From contig AXWR01000008.1 in the NCBI GenBank assembly GCA_000482765.1, positions 32,928-96,927 of the forward strand: a stretch of 64,000 bases of DNA. Direction: 5' to 3'. The notes under the pieces were generated by a model. That model was not told the DNA's origin, searched no databases, and saw nothing but the letters and a program-made list of their open reading frames with translations. The translations under genes were made by a program, and so were the position numbers. This document shows positions 14,884 to 22,618 of the stretch, piece by piece. Every line of letters starts with the position of its first letter. The first letter of the stretch is position 1. The stretch comes from Meiothermus taiwanensis DSM 14542 (lineage in GTDB: Bacteria; Deinococcota; Deinococci; Deinococcales; Thermaceae).

Positions 14884-16424
14884 TGTGGCTGATTGAACAG
14901 GTGCAAAAACTGCTGGGCAGGAAGCCCCCCCTGGCCCCAACGGCCCAAACCCCCAGCGGGCGGGTGCTGGGCGGGGTCTCGCGGGGCCTGGAGCCCGCCG
15001 GGCTGGCGGCCATCCTGCGCCAGGCCGAGCAGGGCGACCTGACCAAGCAGATGGAGCTATTCGAGGAGATCGAGGAGAAGGATGCGTACCTGGCAAGCCT
15101 CCTACAAACGCGCAAACAGGCGGTGCTGGCCCTGGACTATGAGGTGCTACCCGCCGACGACTCGGCGGAAGCGCAGCGCATCGCGGATCAGGTAGCCGAG
15201 CTGCTGCGCAACATCGACCTGGAAACGCTGCTGCTGGACTTGCTGGACGCCACCGCCAAGGGGGTGAGCGTGGTGGCCATGCGCTGGGAGTACCACCGCC
15301 TATCGCGGATGCAGCTCCCGACGGAGTTCACCTGGGTCCACCCCCGCAACCTGAGCTACGACCCCGACAGCGGGGCCTTGCGGATGCGCACCGAGGGGGG
15401 CCTGGAGCCCATCCCCTACGGTGCGGCCCTGGTGCACCAGTACCGGGCCAAGTCGGGCGCCCCAACCCGGGCCGGGCTGATGCGGTCGCTGGCCTGGCTT
15501 TACCTCTTCAAGAACTACGCCGTCAAGGACTGGGTCACCTTCCTGGAGATGTACGGCCAGCCCCTGGTGCTGGGCAAGTACGACCCCACCGCCAGCAAGG
15601 ACGAGCTAAACGCCCTCAAGGAGGCCGTGGCGGCCCTGGGGCCGGAGGGCCGGGGGGTGATCTCCAAGGCCACCGAGATCGAGTTCAAGGAGGCCCAGCG
15701 CTTCGGCAGCGCCGACGCCTACAGCCGCTTCATCGAGCTGATGGAGCGGGAGATGGCGGTGGCGGTGACCGGCTCGCCCCTGAGCAGCTTTGACGGGGCG
15801 GGGGGCAGCAACGCGATGGCCCTCACGCTGGATAAAATCTCGCAGCGCCTGACCCGCTCCGACGCCAAGGCGGTCTACGCCACCCTGCGCCGCGACCTGC
15901 TGGTGCCCTTCTGCCATTACAACTTCGACCGGGCCGACCTGGCCCCGGCGGTAGAGCCAATTGTTCGGGAACCGGAGGATCTGCGCACCGCCGCCGAGAC
16001 GGTCAAAGCCTTGGTGGAGGCGGGGACGCCCATCCCCACCTGGTACATCCACGAGCGCTTCCAGATTCCCGCCCCCCAGCCCGAGGACGAGGTGCTGGAT
16101 CCCATGCGGAACCAGCTCAGGATGGCCTCGAGGGGGCGGCGGGTCAGGCTGGCCTCGGGGGAAATCGCCTCAGGGTTTGTTTCCGGCCAGATTTACGTGG
16201 ATAGCCTGGAGGAAGCCTCTAGGGTTGAGGCAGCGAGAACGCTCCAGAGACACATTCGGCGAATCACCGAGTTGGCTCAAACCAGCCAAGATTACACAAG
16301 TTTGCGAGAAGCCCTGATCCAGGAGTTCCCTGATCTGGCCAAGCCGGTTCTGGCCGAGCTATTGGAAAACAGCCTGATGCTGGCGGAGATTGCGGGTCGT
16401 GCCGCGGTCGCGGAGGACGCCTGA
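14883..16424 (+). CDS. Portal protein (Mu gp29/DUF935 type)
   Basis: 513 residues; forms the dodecameric portal for packaging and tail joining. Motifs typical of DUF935 are seen: GDLTKQMELFEEIEEKDAYL, the tryptophan-rich RSLAWLYLFKNYAVKDWVTF, and SKATEIEFKEAQ. Length is close to Mu gp29. The last 100 codons shift to a lower G+C content that continues into the MuF gene. Confidence 0.9.
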   Translation: MWLIEQVQKLLGRKPPLAPTAQTPSGRVLGGVSRGLEPAGLAAILRQAEQGDLTKQMELFEEIEEKDAYLASLLQTRKQAVLALDYEVLPADDSAEAQRIADQVAELLRNIDLETLLLDLLDATAKGVSVVAMRWEYHRLSRMQLPTEFTWVHPRNLSYDPDSGALRMRTEGGLEPIPYGAALVHQYRAKSGAPTRAGLMRSLAWLYLFKNYAVKDWVTFLEMYGQPLVLGKYDPTASKDELNALKEAVAALGPEGRGVISKATEIEFKEAQRFGSADAYSRFIELMEREMAVAVTGSPLSSFDGAGGSNAMALTLDKISQRLTRSDAKAVYATLRRDLLVPFCHYNFDRADLAPAVEPIVREPEDLRTAAETVKALVEAGTPIPTWYIHERFQIPAPQPEDEVLDPMRNQLRMASRGRRVRLASGEIASGFVSGQIYVDSLEEASRVEAARTLQRHIRRITELAQTSQDYTSLREALIQEFPDLAKPVLAELLENSLMLAEIAGRAAVAEDA

Positions 16425-16425
16425 T

Positions 16426-17598
16426 ATGGCCTGGAGAGTAAATGTCGATCCGCTGCGGCCAGCGGAGGCGATAGAATGGTTCCGTAAGAAAGTAACCATT
16501 CGTGCTGAAGAATTCCGCCAACTTACCGACCGGGCGCGCAGGCGGGCCTTCACTGTAGCGGGCATAACCTCCCTCAACCTGCTGGAAGATGTGTACAAAA
16601 GCCTATTGGATGCCCTCGAGATGGGCACTCCCTATGAGGAGTGGGCTAAAAACCTGGGGCCCAAGCTGGAGGCCGCCTGGGGATTTACAAACAGCTACCG
16701 AACCCGCTTGGTATTTCAACAGAATATCCTCTCGGCCTATGCGGCTGGACGGTATGCACAGGCCACCCAGCCTGAGGTGATTAAAGCGAGGCCCTACTGG
16801 ATGTTCGATGCCGTACTTGATAGTGCGACCACAGAGACCTGTCGCCAGCTCAACGGTACCGTGTTGCGCTATGATCACCCCTTCTGGGACAAAAACTACC
16901 CACCCCGACACTTTGGCTGCCGTAGTGGTGTGCGCAGCCTGACGACTGAGGAGGCCGCACGGAAAATTTCCTCAATCGCCCCCACCGCTGAATCAGATCC
17001 AGGTTTTGGCCAGCGTCCCGACCTAACGGAGTGGGGGCGCGACTGGGCGAAGGGCGTGGCGACCGCGGCTGACAGTGCACGATGGCAGCCTGTCTTCATT
17101 GGTGAAGCACCAAACTGGCGCACCTATGGGCGTCCTGCTGAGATTCCCTACGACACGCTCACTGTGCCCTTGTTGCCCACCATCGCGGCTGTTGGTGAGG
17201 GAGCTTTCCTTGAGGCCCTCAAGGAGTCTTGGGGTGGACTGGAGGCAGTGGTCGCTGATCCGACCGGGGCAGGCACCATTCTCAACGCACAAATCTTGCT
17301 CGATCACCTTGACCGCAACAAACCGGACGGTAGAGAGCGCTTCTTCAGCCTGCTGCCCGACGTGGTGGCCAATCCGTTTGAGGTCTGGCTCGTGCCTTTG
17401 CAGTCAGACCGCGGAGCGTTTGCTTTTCGCAAATACTTTGTCAAACTCTACCAAGACGATAAAACGGAGCGAGCATTCCTGCTCGTGCTGGAGCAGCAAA
17501 AGGGGGCCGGTTGGACTAGCTATACCCAGGTATACAGCAGTAGACCCAAATACATCCGTGACCGGCGCATCGGGTTCTTGTTGTGGGGGAGAGATTAA
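16426..17598 (+). CDS. MuF-type minor head protein fused to a PBECR-like nuclease domain
   Basis: 390 residues. Residues 1 to about 190 are the SPP1 gp7/MuF domain, ending in the metal-site-like PPRHFGCRSGVRSL. Residues about 265-390 match in pattern the phage Barnase/EndoU/ColicinE5-D/RelE-like nuclease (PBECR): ILLDHLDRNKPDGRERFFSL, then NPFEVWLVP, a beta-rich core and a final RDRRIGFLLW. Such MuF fusions are known polymorphic toxins carried in virions. The gene is less G+C-rich than its neighbours, a sign of exchange. No immunity gene is obvious next to it. Start ATG 16426 follows the portal stop by one base. Confidence 0.75.
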   Translation: MAWRVNVDPLRPAEAIEWFRKKVTIRAEEFRQLTDRARRRAFTVAGITSLNLLEDVYKSLLDALEMGTPYEEWAKNLGPKLEAAWGFTNSYRTRLVFQQNILSAYAAGRYAQATQPEVIKARPYWMFDAVLDSATTETCRQLNGTVLRYDHPFWDKNYPPRHFGCRSGVRSLTTEEAARKISSIAPTAESDPGFGQRPDLTEWGRDWAKGVATAADSARWQPVFIGEAPNWRTYGRPAEIPYDTLTVPLLPTIAAVGEGAFLEALKESWGGLEAVVADPTGAGTILNAQILLDHLDRNKPDGRERFFSLLPDVVANPFEVWLVPLQSDRGAFAFRKYFVKLYQDDKTERAFLLVLEQQKGAGWTSYTQVYSSRPKYIRDRRIGFLLWGRD

Positions 17599-17690
17599 AA
17601 AGGGCCATCCACCCCCTGGAGAGTGCGGCGCTCTGCAATTGGGTATCGGGAACCCAGGCCCACCCAAAAGGATTCACTAGAAATTTTAGC

Positions 17691-17721
17691 AAAAAAACTC
17701 CCCAGGAGCAATCCTGGGGAG
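17691..17721 (-). terminator. Terminator of the antirepressor operon
   Basis: On the minus strand, ten-base-pair stem CTCCCCAGGA/TCCTGGGGAG (17721-17712 with 17707-17698), four-base loop, then seven T. It lies 16 nt past the stop of the minus-strand gene and could also slow rightward transcription. Confidence 0.85.
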
Positions 17722-17736
17722 CAACCGCTTCCCGGC

Positions 17737-18426
17737 TCAGCTCAGCCGCCGGGCTATCAGGCTCAGAATCTCGGCCTGCTGGGCCAGAATACGGGCCAGT
17801 TCGGGGGTGCGCCGGAGTTCGGGCCGGGGGTGGTGGGTGCGGAGGTGCGCCACTCCCAGCCGCCCAGCCAGCCGGTACAGGGTGGTCTTGGGGGTGCCGC
17901 TCAGGCGGGCAATCTCCGAGTACGTATAGAGCCTGCCGCCCGGCCCCAGCACCTCGCCCACCAACAGGCGAGCCGCCAATTGCCGGTCGCCCCTTGGTGC
18001 GGCAGGTGCGGTCTGTGGGGCTGGGTTAAACAGTGGGGCCTGGGCTGGGGCGGCCCCTTCGAAGAGCAGGCGGTCGAGGGTCTCGAAGGCCCAGCGCTGG
18101 AAGGCAACGACCCGCGCCCGCCGTGCTGGATCCTTGATGCGGGCCGCGCTCAGCTTGGCCAGCGCCCCCAGCACCCCAGGACGTTGCAGAAAGGCCGTCT
18201 TGTGCGGGATTCCGTCCCGCACCATCGTAACGATGGTCTGGAAAGAAATCAGCACAGGGTCGCGCTTAATCAGGGTGCGTAAAGGTTCAAGCTCGTACCC
18301 CACCACCTCCGCCAGCCGGGCCAGGGGCACCGCCACCTCGGTGCGGCCCTCCAGGTTCAGCCAGGCCACCGGCAGGCGGGTGCCCAGCGGAGTGTCCAGT
18401 TCCTGGGTGCGAATCAGCTTGCTCAT
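17737..18426 (-). CDS. Antirepressor-like protein with C-terminal HTH
   Basis: 229 residues. The first 115 resemble the P22 antirepressor/BRO N-terminal domain (PLARLAEVVGYELEPLRTLI, then KTAFLQRPGVLGALAKL and a final RVVAFQRWAFETLD). The C-terminal part (about 160-190, TYSEIARLSGTPKTTLYRLAG) is a helix-turn-helix almost identical to that of the membrane regulator at 10985. Made on the minus strand from the promoter at 18796, with its partner gene overlapping by ATGA. Likely relieves repression or competes for the same operator. Confidence 0.7.
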   Translation of the reverse strand: MSKLIRTQELDTPLGTRLPVAWLNLEGRTEVAVPLARLAEVVGYELEPLRTLIKRDPVLISFQTIVTMVRDGIPHKTAFLQRPGVLGALAKLSAARIKDPARRARVVAFQRWAFETLDRLLFEGAAPAQAPLFNPAPQTAPAAPRGDRQLAARLLVGEVLGPGGRLYTYSEIARLSGTPKTTLYRLAGRLGVAHLRTHHPRPELRRTPELARILAQQAEILSLIARRLS

Positions 18427-18704
18427 GGAGCCTCCTCGGGCGTTTCGAGCGGGGACTGGGCCAGGGCCTCGGCCAACAGAACCCCCAAAGGCAGCGGGCT
18501 GTCCAGCAGGCCCGCCAGGTAGATGTCCCGCACGGCCTCGACAAACGCGGGCCAGTCCTGCGTGCTGGCCGACTCCCAGGCCGCGTCCAGGTACGGGCTG
18601 AGCCGGTTAAAGAAGAAGCCTTGGGCCGGGGGCAGCCGCATCTCAGAGAAGCTCAGCAGTGCTGATTTGACCGCCATGTGCTTACAGGGTGTGGTATTCT
18701 CCAT
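18423..18704 (-). CDS. Small protein in the antirepressor operon
   Basis: 93 residues, soluble, helical in the second half (WPAFVEAVRDIYLAGLLDS). GGAGGACAG is 0-9 nt upstream of ATG 18704, one of the best ribosome sites here. Overlaps the antirepressor-like gene by ATGA. Position at the head of a divergent switch suggests a regulatory partner; sequence gives no function. Confidence 0.6.
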   Translation of the reverse strand: MENTTPCKHMAVKSALLSFSEMRLPPAQGFFFNRLSPYLDAAWESASTQDWPAFVEAVRDIYLAGLLDSPLPLGVLLAEALAQSPLETPEEAP

Positions 18705-18765
18705 CTGTCCTCCTTTAAGAGACCCAAGAGGGTGGCCCTGGAAACCGGCCCTCTTGGATTATGTG

Positions 18766-18830
18766 TATTATGGGTACGACCATAATAGTTTGTCAATATA
18801 TTGGCATGACAGATATAACTGCGTTAGCAT
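18766..18830. promoter_or_regulatory. Second divergent promoter with two palindromes
   Basis: Minus-strand promoter: TTGACA (18796-18791), 18 bp, CATAAT (18772-18767). Plus-strand promoter: TTGGCA (18801-18806), 18 bp, TAGCAT (18825-18830), nine bases from ATG 18840, so leaderless. TATTATGG/CCATAATA (18766-18773 and 18780-18787) spans the minus -10. TGTCAATATATTGGCA (18791-18806) covers both -35 boxes. These are natural operators for the XRE protein encoded next to them. Confidence 0.7.
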
Positions 18831-18839
18831 ATAGCTGTG

Positions 18840-19064
18840 ATGGTGTACCGTTACCGCATCCGCGATTTGGCCGAGGAAAACGGCATCAGCCTGTATAGGT
18901 TGGCGAAAATGAGCGGTCTTCTGCCCGCTACAGTGTATGCAATTGCTCGTGGCGAAACCCAGCCAACACCGGAAACGCTACGGCGGCTGCATCAAACTCT
19001 CGAGACCCTCCTGAACCGCGAGGTCAGCCTCGACGAACTGATCGAGGTCAAACGCACCACCTAG
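18840..19064 (+). CDS. XRE-family HTH regulator
   Basis: 74 residues: RIRDLAEENGISLYRLAKMSGLLPATVYAIARGETQ in two stretches is a Cro/CI-type helix-turn-helix. Start ATG 18840 is leaderless; GTG 18837 is an alternative. It opposes the antirepressor operon and probably represses both promoters, a small independent switch inside the late region. Confidence 0.7.
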   Translation: MVYRYRIRDLAEENGISLYRLAKMSGLLPATVYAIARGETQPTPETLRRLHQTLETLLNREVSLDELIEVKRTT

Positions 19065-19090
19065 CAAAAAATCCGGTATAATCGCAGTAA
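19064..19090 (+). promoter_or_regulatory. Late promoter-like element, copy 2
   Basis: GCAAAA at 19064 begins the element shared with 12161. Its -10 is a perfect TATAAT (19077-19082). No -35 hexamer lies 16-19 bp upstream, as in activator-dependent promoters. The predicted transcription start near 19089 is only about 15 nt before the terminator stem. Confidence 0.6.
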
Positions 19091-19103
19091 TCTCGGCAAC
19101 CTA

Positions 19104-19133
19104 CCCCCCGACTTCGGTCGGGGGTTTCGTTTT
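19104..19133 (+). terminator. Rho-independent terminator with TTCG loop
   Basis: Stem CCCCCGAC (19105-19112) with GTCGGGGG (19117-19124), a stable TTCG loop, then TTTCGTTTT. It ends the XRE gene, and also stands between the promoter-like element at 19064 and the late gene at 19156. Confidence 0.88.
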
Positions 19134-19155
19134 GCCGTGGCGGAAGGAGGTGTAC

Positions 19156-19458
19156 ATGGACGCGTGCAAAGCGCTGGGATTTGCCGTCTGGTTGCTGGGC
19201 CAGGGGCCGGTGGTCTCCCTTTTGGTGGACGCCCTTAAGCGTCTCGCCTGGGTGCAGCAGAACCCGCGCAAGGCGGTGGTGATCCTGAACGCGGTTGCGG
19301 CCCTGACCACGGGGCTGACCCTGTGCGGGCTGGGCCTGGAAAACCTGCTGCTGCAGATTGCCGGCGGCATTGCGGGCTCGGTGGCGACCTATGAGTTCAT
19401 CACCAAACCCCTGGCCGAGCGCCTGGCCCGGCCCGAGCGACCGGAGCCGCTCGAGTAG
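19156..19458 (+). CDS. Three-helix membrane protein, probable holin
   Basis: 100 residues with membrane segments at about 5-26, 38-60 and 65-82, and a charged tail RLARPERPEPLE. GGAAGGAGG is 7 nt before ATG 19156; an upstream GTG (19132) is rejected. It is the first late gene after the terminator. Three helices and a charged tail fit a class I holin, which would pair with the lysin at 22619. Confidence 0.6.
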   Translation: MDACKALGFAVWLLGQGPVVSLLVDALKRLAWVQQNPRKAVVILNAVAALTTGLTLCGLGLENLLLQIAGGIAGSVATYEFITKPLAERLARPERPEPLE

Positions 19459-19491
19459 CTCCGAAAATCCACCCCGAGGAGGTCGCCCCGT

Positions 19492-20496
19492 GTGAGACGA
19501 CGACATACCGGCTTCAACGTTTTTGAGTCCCAGGAGCCGCCCGCCGAGTTTCTGATCTGGGCCTACGGCACGGTGCCCTTCCGCTGGGCCGACGGCAGGC
19601 AGATGGACTTCCTGTTCACCCCGGAGGACGCCCAGGAGGTCATCCGGCGGGTGCAGATGCCCGAGCTCCCCATTGACTACGAGCACCGCAGCCAGTCACC
19701 GGTGGACAACGGGCCGGTTCCGGCAGCAGGGTGGTTCCAGCTCGAGGCCCGCCCCGACGGCCTGTGGGCCGTCAACGTGCGCTGGACCGAGACCGCGGCC
19801 AACCTGCTCAGGGCCGGGGAGTACCGCCACTGGTCGCCGGTCTTCTGGGACGAGGATGGGCACATCCGGCAACTGGACATGATCGGGCTGACCAACCAGC
19901 CCGCCACCGTCAACCAGATGCCCCTGGTGGCATCGGCAGTAGGAGATTCCATGCGAGAAAAACTGATTCGAATCCTCGGCCTGGCCGAAGACGCCAGCGA
20001 GGAGCAGATTGAGGCTGCCCTGGCCGAGCTGCAGAACCGGGCGGGGCAGCTCGAGCAGGCCCAGGCCCTGCTGGCCGAGGCGGGCATCCAGGCCCCCATC
20101 GGCAGCGATGAGGCCCACGGCCAGGCGATGGCCGCTGCCGCCAATGCCCTGCTGGCGGCCCGGGTAAGCGAGCTCGAGGCTGAGCTGGCCACCCTGCGCA
20201 CCCAGGCCCTGGAGGGCGAGGCCGAGGCGGTGATCGAGGCCGCCCTCAGTGAAGGCCGCATCCACGCGGCCAGCCGCGAATACTGGCTGGATCGCTACCG
20301 CCAGAACCCCCGCGCGGTGCGGGCCCACCTGGCCAGCCTGCGGGCCGGGGCAGCCGTCCCCACCGGGCCCCTCCGGCCTCCGGCGGCCCCCAGCGACCCC
20401 CTCAGCGAGACCGAAAAAGCCATCATCGCCCAAACCGGCGTGAGCGTGGAGAAGTACCTGGCCACCAAGCGCCGTCTGGAGGAACAACATGCCTGA
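19492..20496 (+). CDS. Head maturation protease with scaffold (Mu I-like)
   Basis: 334 residues, GTG start with GAGGAGG upstream. Residues about 15-150 match the Mu I protease domain (PIDYEHRSQSP, AAGWFQLEARPDGLWA, YRHWSPVFW). Residues from about 165 are long helices rich in Ala/Glu, the scaffold part. In Mu the scaffold Z is also made alone from an internal start; such a start is present at 19951. Acts in prohead assembly before the major head protein. Confidence 0.88.
   Translation: MRRRHTGFNVFESQEPPAEFLIWAYGTVPFRWADGRQMDFLFTPEDAQEVIRRVQMPELPIDYEHRSQSPVDNGPVPAAGWFQLEARPDGLWAVNVRWTETAANLLRAGEYRHWSPVFWDEDGHIRQLDMIGLTNQPATVNQMPLVASAVGDSMREKLIRILGLAEDASEEQIEAALAELQNRAGQLEQAQALLAEAGIQAPIGSDEAHGQAMAAAANALLAARVSELEAELATLRTQALEGEAEAVIEAALSEGRIHAASREYWLDRYRQNPRAVRAHLASLRAGAAVPTGPLRPPAAPSDPLSETEKAIIAQTGVSVEKYLATKRRLEEQHA
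19951..20496 (+). CDS. Nested scaffold protein (Mu Z-like), in frame with the protease
   Basis: ATG 19951 lies in the same frame, directly after the protease domain, with AGGAG five bases upstream. It would give 181 residues (MREKLIRILGLAEDASEEQ) consisting only of the helical scaffold region. Internal initiation of this kind is known in Mu; here it is inferred from the ribosome site and domain border. Confidence 0.6.
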   Translation: MREKLIRILGLAEDASEEQIEAALAELQNRAGQLEQAQALLAEAGIQAPIGSDEAHGQAMAAAANALLAARVSELEAELATLRTQALEGEAEAVIEAALSEGRIHAASREYWLDRYRQNPRAVRAHLASLRAGAAVPTGPLRPPAAPSDPLSETEKAIIAQTGVSVEKYLATKRRLEEQHA

Positions 20497-20899
20497 ACGC
20501 AACACCCCACAGCAGGGCCTGGGGCCCATCCTCGAGTACTTTGACCTGCCCCTCGAGGCCAACACCACCATCGAGGCCGGCAACCTGGTGGTGCTCAACG
20601 CCGCCGGCTACGCCGTGCATGGCAGCACCGCCACCAACCTGCGGGCCGTGGGCCGCGCCGAGCAAACCGTGAACAACCAGGGCGGCGCCCAGGGCGCCAA
20701 GCGGGTGCGGGTGAGCCGGGGCGTGTTCAAGTGGCAGAACTCGACCGCCGCCGACCAGATCACCCAGGCCGACCTGCTCAACGACTGCTTCATCGTCAAC
20801 TCCACCACCGTGGCCCGAACCAACGGCTCCAACACCCGCAGCCGCGCCGGCAAGGTGGTCGGCGTGGAATCCGACGGGGTCTGGGTGGAAACCTACTAA
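20489..20899 (+). CDS. Probable capsid decoration protein
   Basis: 136 residues, beta-rich. The motif IEAGNLVVLNAAGYAV and the late TRSRAGKVVGVESDGVW resemble phage cement proteins of the DUF2190 kind, which are commonly encoded between scaffold and major head genes. Overlaps the protease gene by 8 nt. Confidence 0.6.
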   Translation: MPERNTPQQGLGPILEYFDLPLEANTTIEAGNLVVLNAAGYAVHGSTATNLRAVGRAEQTVNNQGGAQGAKRVRVSRGVFKWQNSTAADQITQADLLNDCFIVNSTTVARTNGSNTRSRAGKVVGVESDGVWVETY

Positions 20900-20911
20900 A
20901 GCGAGGGAACC

Positions 20912-21811
20912 ATGCGAATCACCACCGCTGCACTGCAAGCCCTGCGGGTGAGCTTCGAGACCCGCTACAACGAGGCCTACCAGGCCGCCCAGCCCCTGTG
21001 GAACCGCGTCGCCACCGAGGTGCCCAGCACCACCAAGGAGAACACCTACGGCTGGCTCCTCAAGATGCTGAAGATGCGGGAATGGCTGGGCGAGCGGGTC
21101 TTCCAGAACCTGGCCGAAGCCTCCTACACCATCCAGAACCGCAACTTCGAGGCCACCGTCGCGGTAGACCGCAACGACATCCAGGACGACAACCTGGGCA
21201 TCTACAACATGCAGTTCGACCAGATGGGCCAGGCCGCCCGGATGTACCCGGATGACTTGGTGTTCAGCCTTTTGCTGAACGGGCAGTCGAACCTGTGCTT
21301 TGACGGCCAAAACTTCTTCGACACCGACCACCCGGTCTCCACGGTAGACAGCAGCCTGGGGGTATATGCCAACTACGCCACCAGCCGCCCCCTCACCACC
21401 GCCAACTACGAGGCCACCCGGGCCGAGATGATGGCCTTCCGGGGGGACGACGGCCAGCCGCTGGAGGTGATGCCCAACCTGCTGGTGGTGCCGCCCCAGC
21501 TCGAGGGCACCGCCCGCCGCATCCTCAACGCCGACTTTGTGGCCGGCGGGGATACCAACATCTGGAAGGGCAGCGCCGACCTCTTGGTGGTGCCCAAGCT
21601 GGCCAGCCAGCCCACCGCCTGGTATTTGCTCGATGTCAGCCGCCCCATCCGGCCCTTCGTGTTCCAGAACCGCCAGAACCCCGAGTTCGTCAGCAAGGAC
21701 GACCCCACCGACGACAACGTCTTCATGCGCCGCCAGTTCGTCTACGGGGTGGATGCCCGGGGCAACGCGGGCTACAGCCTGCCCTTCCTGGCGTACAAGT
21801 GCGTCGGCTAA
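20912..21811 (+). CDS. Major head protein (Mu gpT-like)
   Basis: 299 residues, close to Mu T. Characteristic stretches are LRVSFETRYNEAYQ, WLLKMLKMREWLGER, EATVAVDRNDIQDD and FDTDHPVS. It is the HK97-fold subunit of the icosahedral capsid. Placed after protease/scaffold and decoration genes as in Mu-like phages; start ATG 20912 has GCGAGGG upstream. Confidence 0.9.
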   Translation: MRITTAALQALRVSFETRYNEAYQAAQPLWNRVATEVPSTTKENTYGWLLKMLKMREWLGERVFQNLAEASYTIQNRNFEATVAVDRNDIQDDNLGIYNMQFDQMGQAARMYPDDLVFSLLLNGQSNLCFDGQNFFDTDHPVSTVDSSLGVYANYATSRPLTTANYEATRAEMMAFRGDDGQPLEVMPNLLVVPPQLEGTARRILNADFVAGGDTNIWKGSADLLVVPKLASQPTAWYLLDVSRPIRPFVFQNRQNPEFVSKDDPTDDNVFMRRQFVYGVDARGNAGYSLPFLAYKCVG

Positions 21812-21822
21812 GGAGGCGCACC

Positions 21823-22020
21823 ATGACCCAGTACCGCGTCAAAGTCTCCACCCCCCAGCCGAAGGGCCGCTGGCGGATTGCCCGGCAGTGGTGGCCGGAG
21901 CCGCAGGAGGCCCTGGTCTCGCCCGAGGAGCTGGAGCGCCTGCAGGCCGACCCCTTGCTCCTTGTGGAGGTGCTGGAGGAGGTTGAGGCCGACCCGCCCA
22001 AGAAGGCTCGAGGCAAATAA
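21823..22020 (+). CDS. Small head-region protein (FluMu HI1506-like)
   Basis: 65 residues: YRVKVSTPQPKGRWRIARQWWPEP, then a helix and an acidic/basic tail. Short proteins of this pattern follow the major head gene in FluMu-type prophages. AGGAGG serves ATG 21823. TAATG overlap with the next gene. Confidence 0.6.
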   Translation: MTQYRVKVSTPQPKGRWRIARQWWPEPQEALVSPEELERLQADPLLLVEVLEEVEADPPKKARGK

Positions 22021-22490
22021 TGCCCTACCTCACGCTGGACGAGCTCAAAACCCGCAAGCGGGAAGACGCCATGCTCTACGCCCTCGACCCGGAAAACGTG
22101 GGCGAGTGGACGGTGCTGGCCGAGGAGCGGGCCGAGGCGGCCATCCAGGACGCCGCCGACACCATCGACAGCTTCGTGAGCCAGCGCTACACCCTGCCGC
22201 TGCCGCCGGTGCGGGCGCTCAAGCGCATCAACGCCGACATCGCCTTCTACCTGATTCTGGCCCGCCGGGGCTTCCAGGAGGGCACCGCCGACGATGTGGT
22301 GGTGCGCGACTACGAGGAGGCCCTTAAGTGGCTGCGGCTGGTGGCCGAGGGCAAGGCCCAGATTCCCGCCGACGACGGCCAGCCCATCCCCCCCGGGGGC
22401 GCCCAGGGCGGGGTGGTGCCGTCCGAGGCCAAGCCGGAGATCGAATCCGCGGGCCGGGTATTTGGCCGAGACAAACTCAAGGGCTGGTAG
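22020..22490 (+). CDS. Head-tail joining protein (Mu gp36/DUF1320)
   Basis: 156 residues. LTLDELKTR at the start, then AIQDAADTIDSFVSQRYTLP and INADIAFYLILARRG are DUF1320 signatures. It is expected to sit at the portal as a connector. The C-terminal 45 residues are a Pro/Gly-rich extension. A 128-bp gap follows. Confidence 0.85.
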   Translation: MPYLTLDELKTRKREDAMLYALDPENVGEWTVLAEERAEAAIQDAADTIDSFVSQRYTLPLPPVRALKRINADIAFYLILARRGFQEGTADDVVVRDYEEALKWLRLVAEGKAQIPADDGQPIPPGGAQGGVVPSEAKPEIESAGRVFGRDKLKGW

Positions 22491-22618
22491 CCCGGCTGCC
22501 GTGACCATTGCGGCCAAATCCCGCCCGTGACCCCGGCCCCCTACCCCGAATAGGGAGCAGGGTCTACCCCCGCCTCAAAAACGGTTTTAGAGGCAAGGAG
22601 TGAAAACAATCACAAACT

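Noticed and set aside
13585..15096. 503-codon minus-strand frame opposite terminase
   Set aside because: Low-complexity Pro/Gly/His protein, a G+C shadow of the terminase and portal genes, which have clear motifs.
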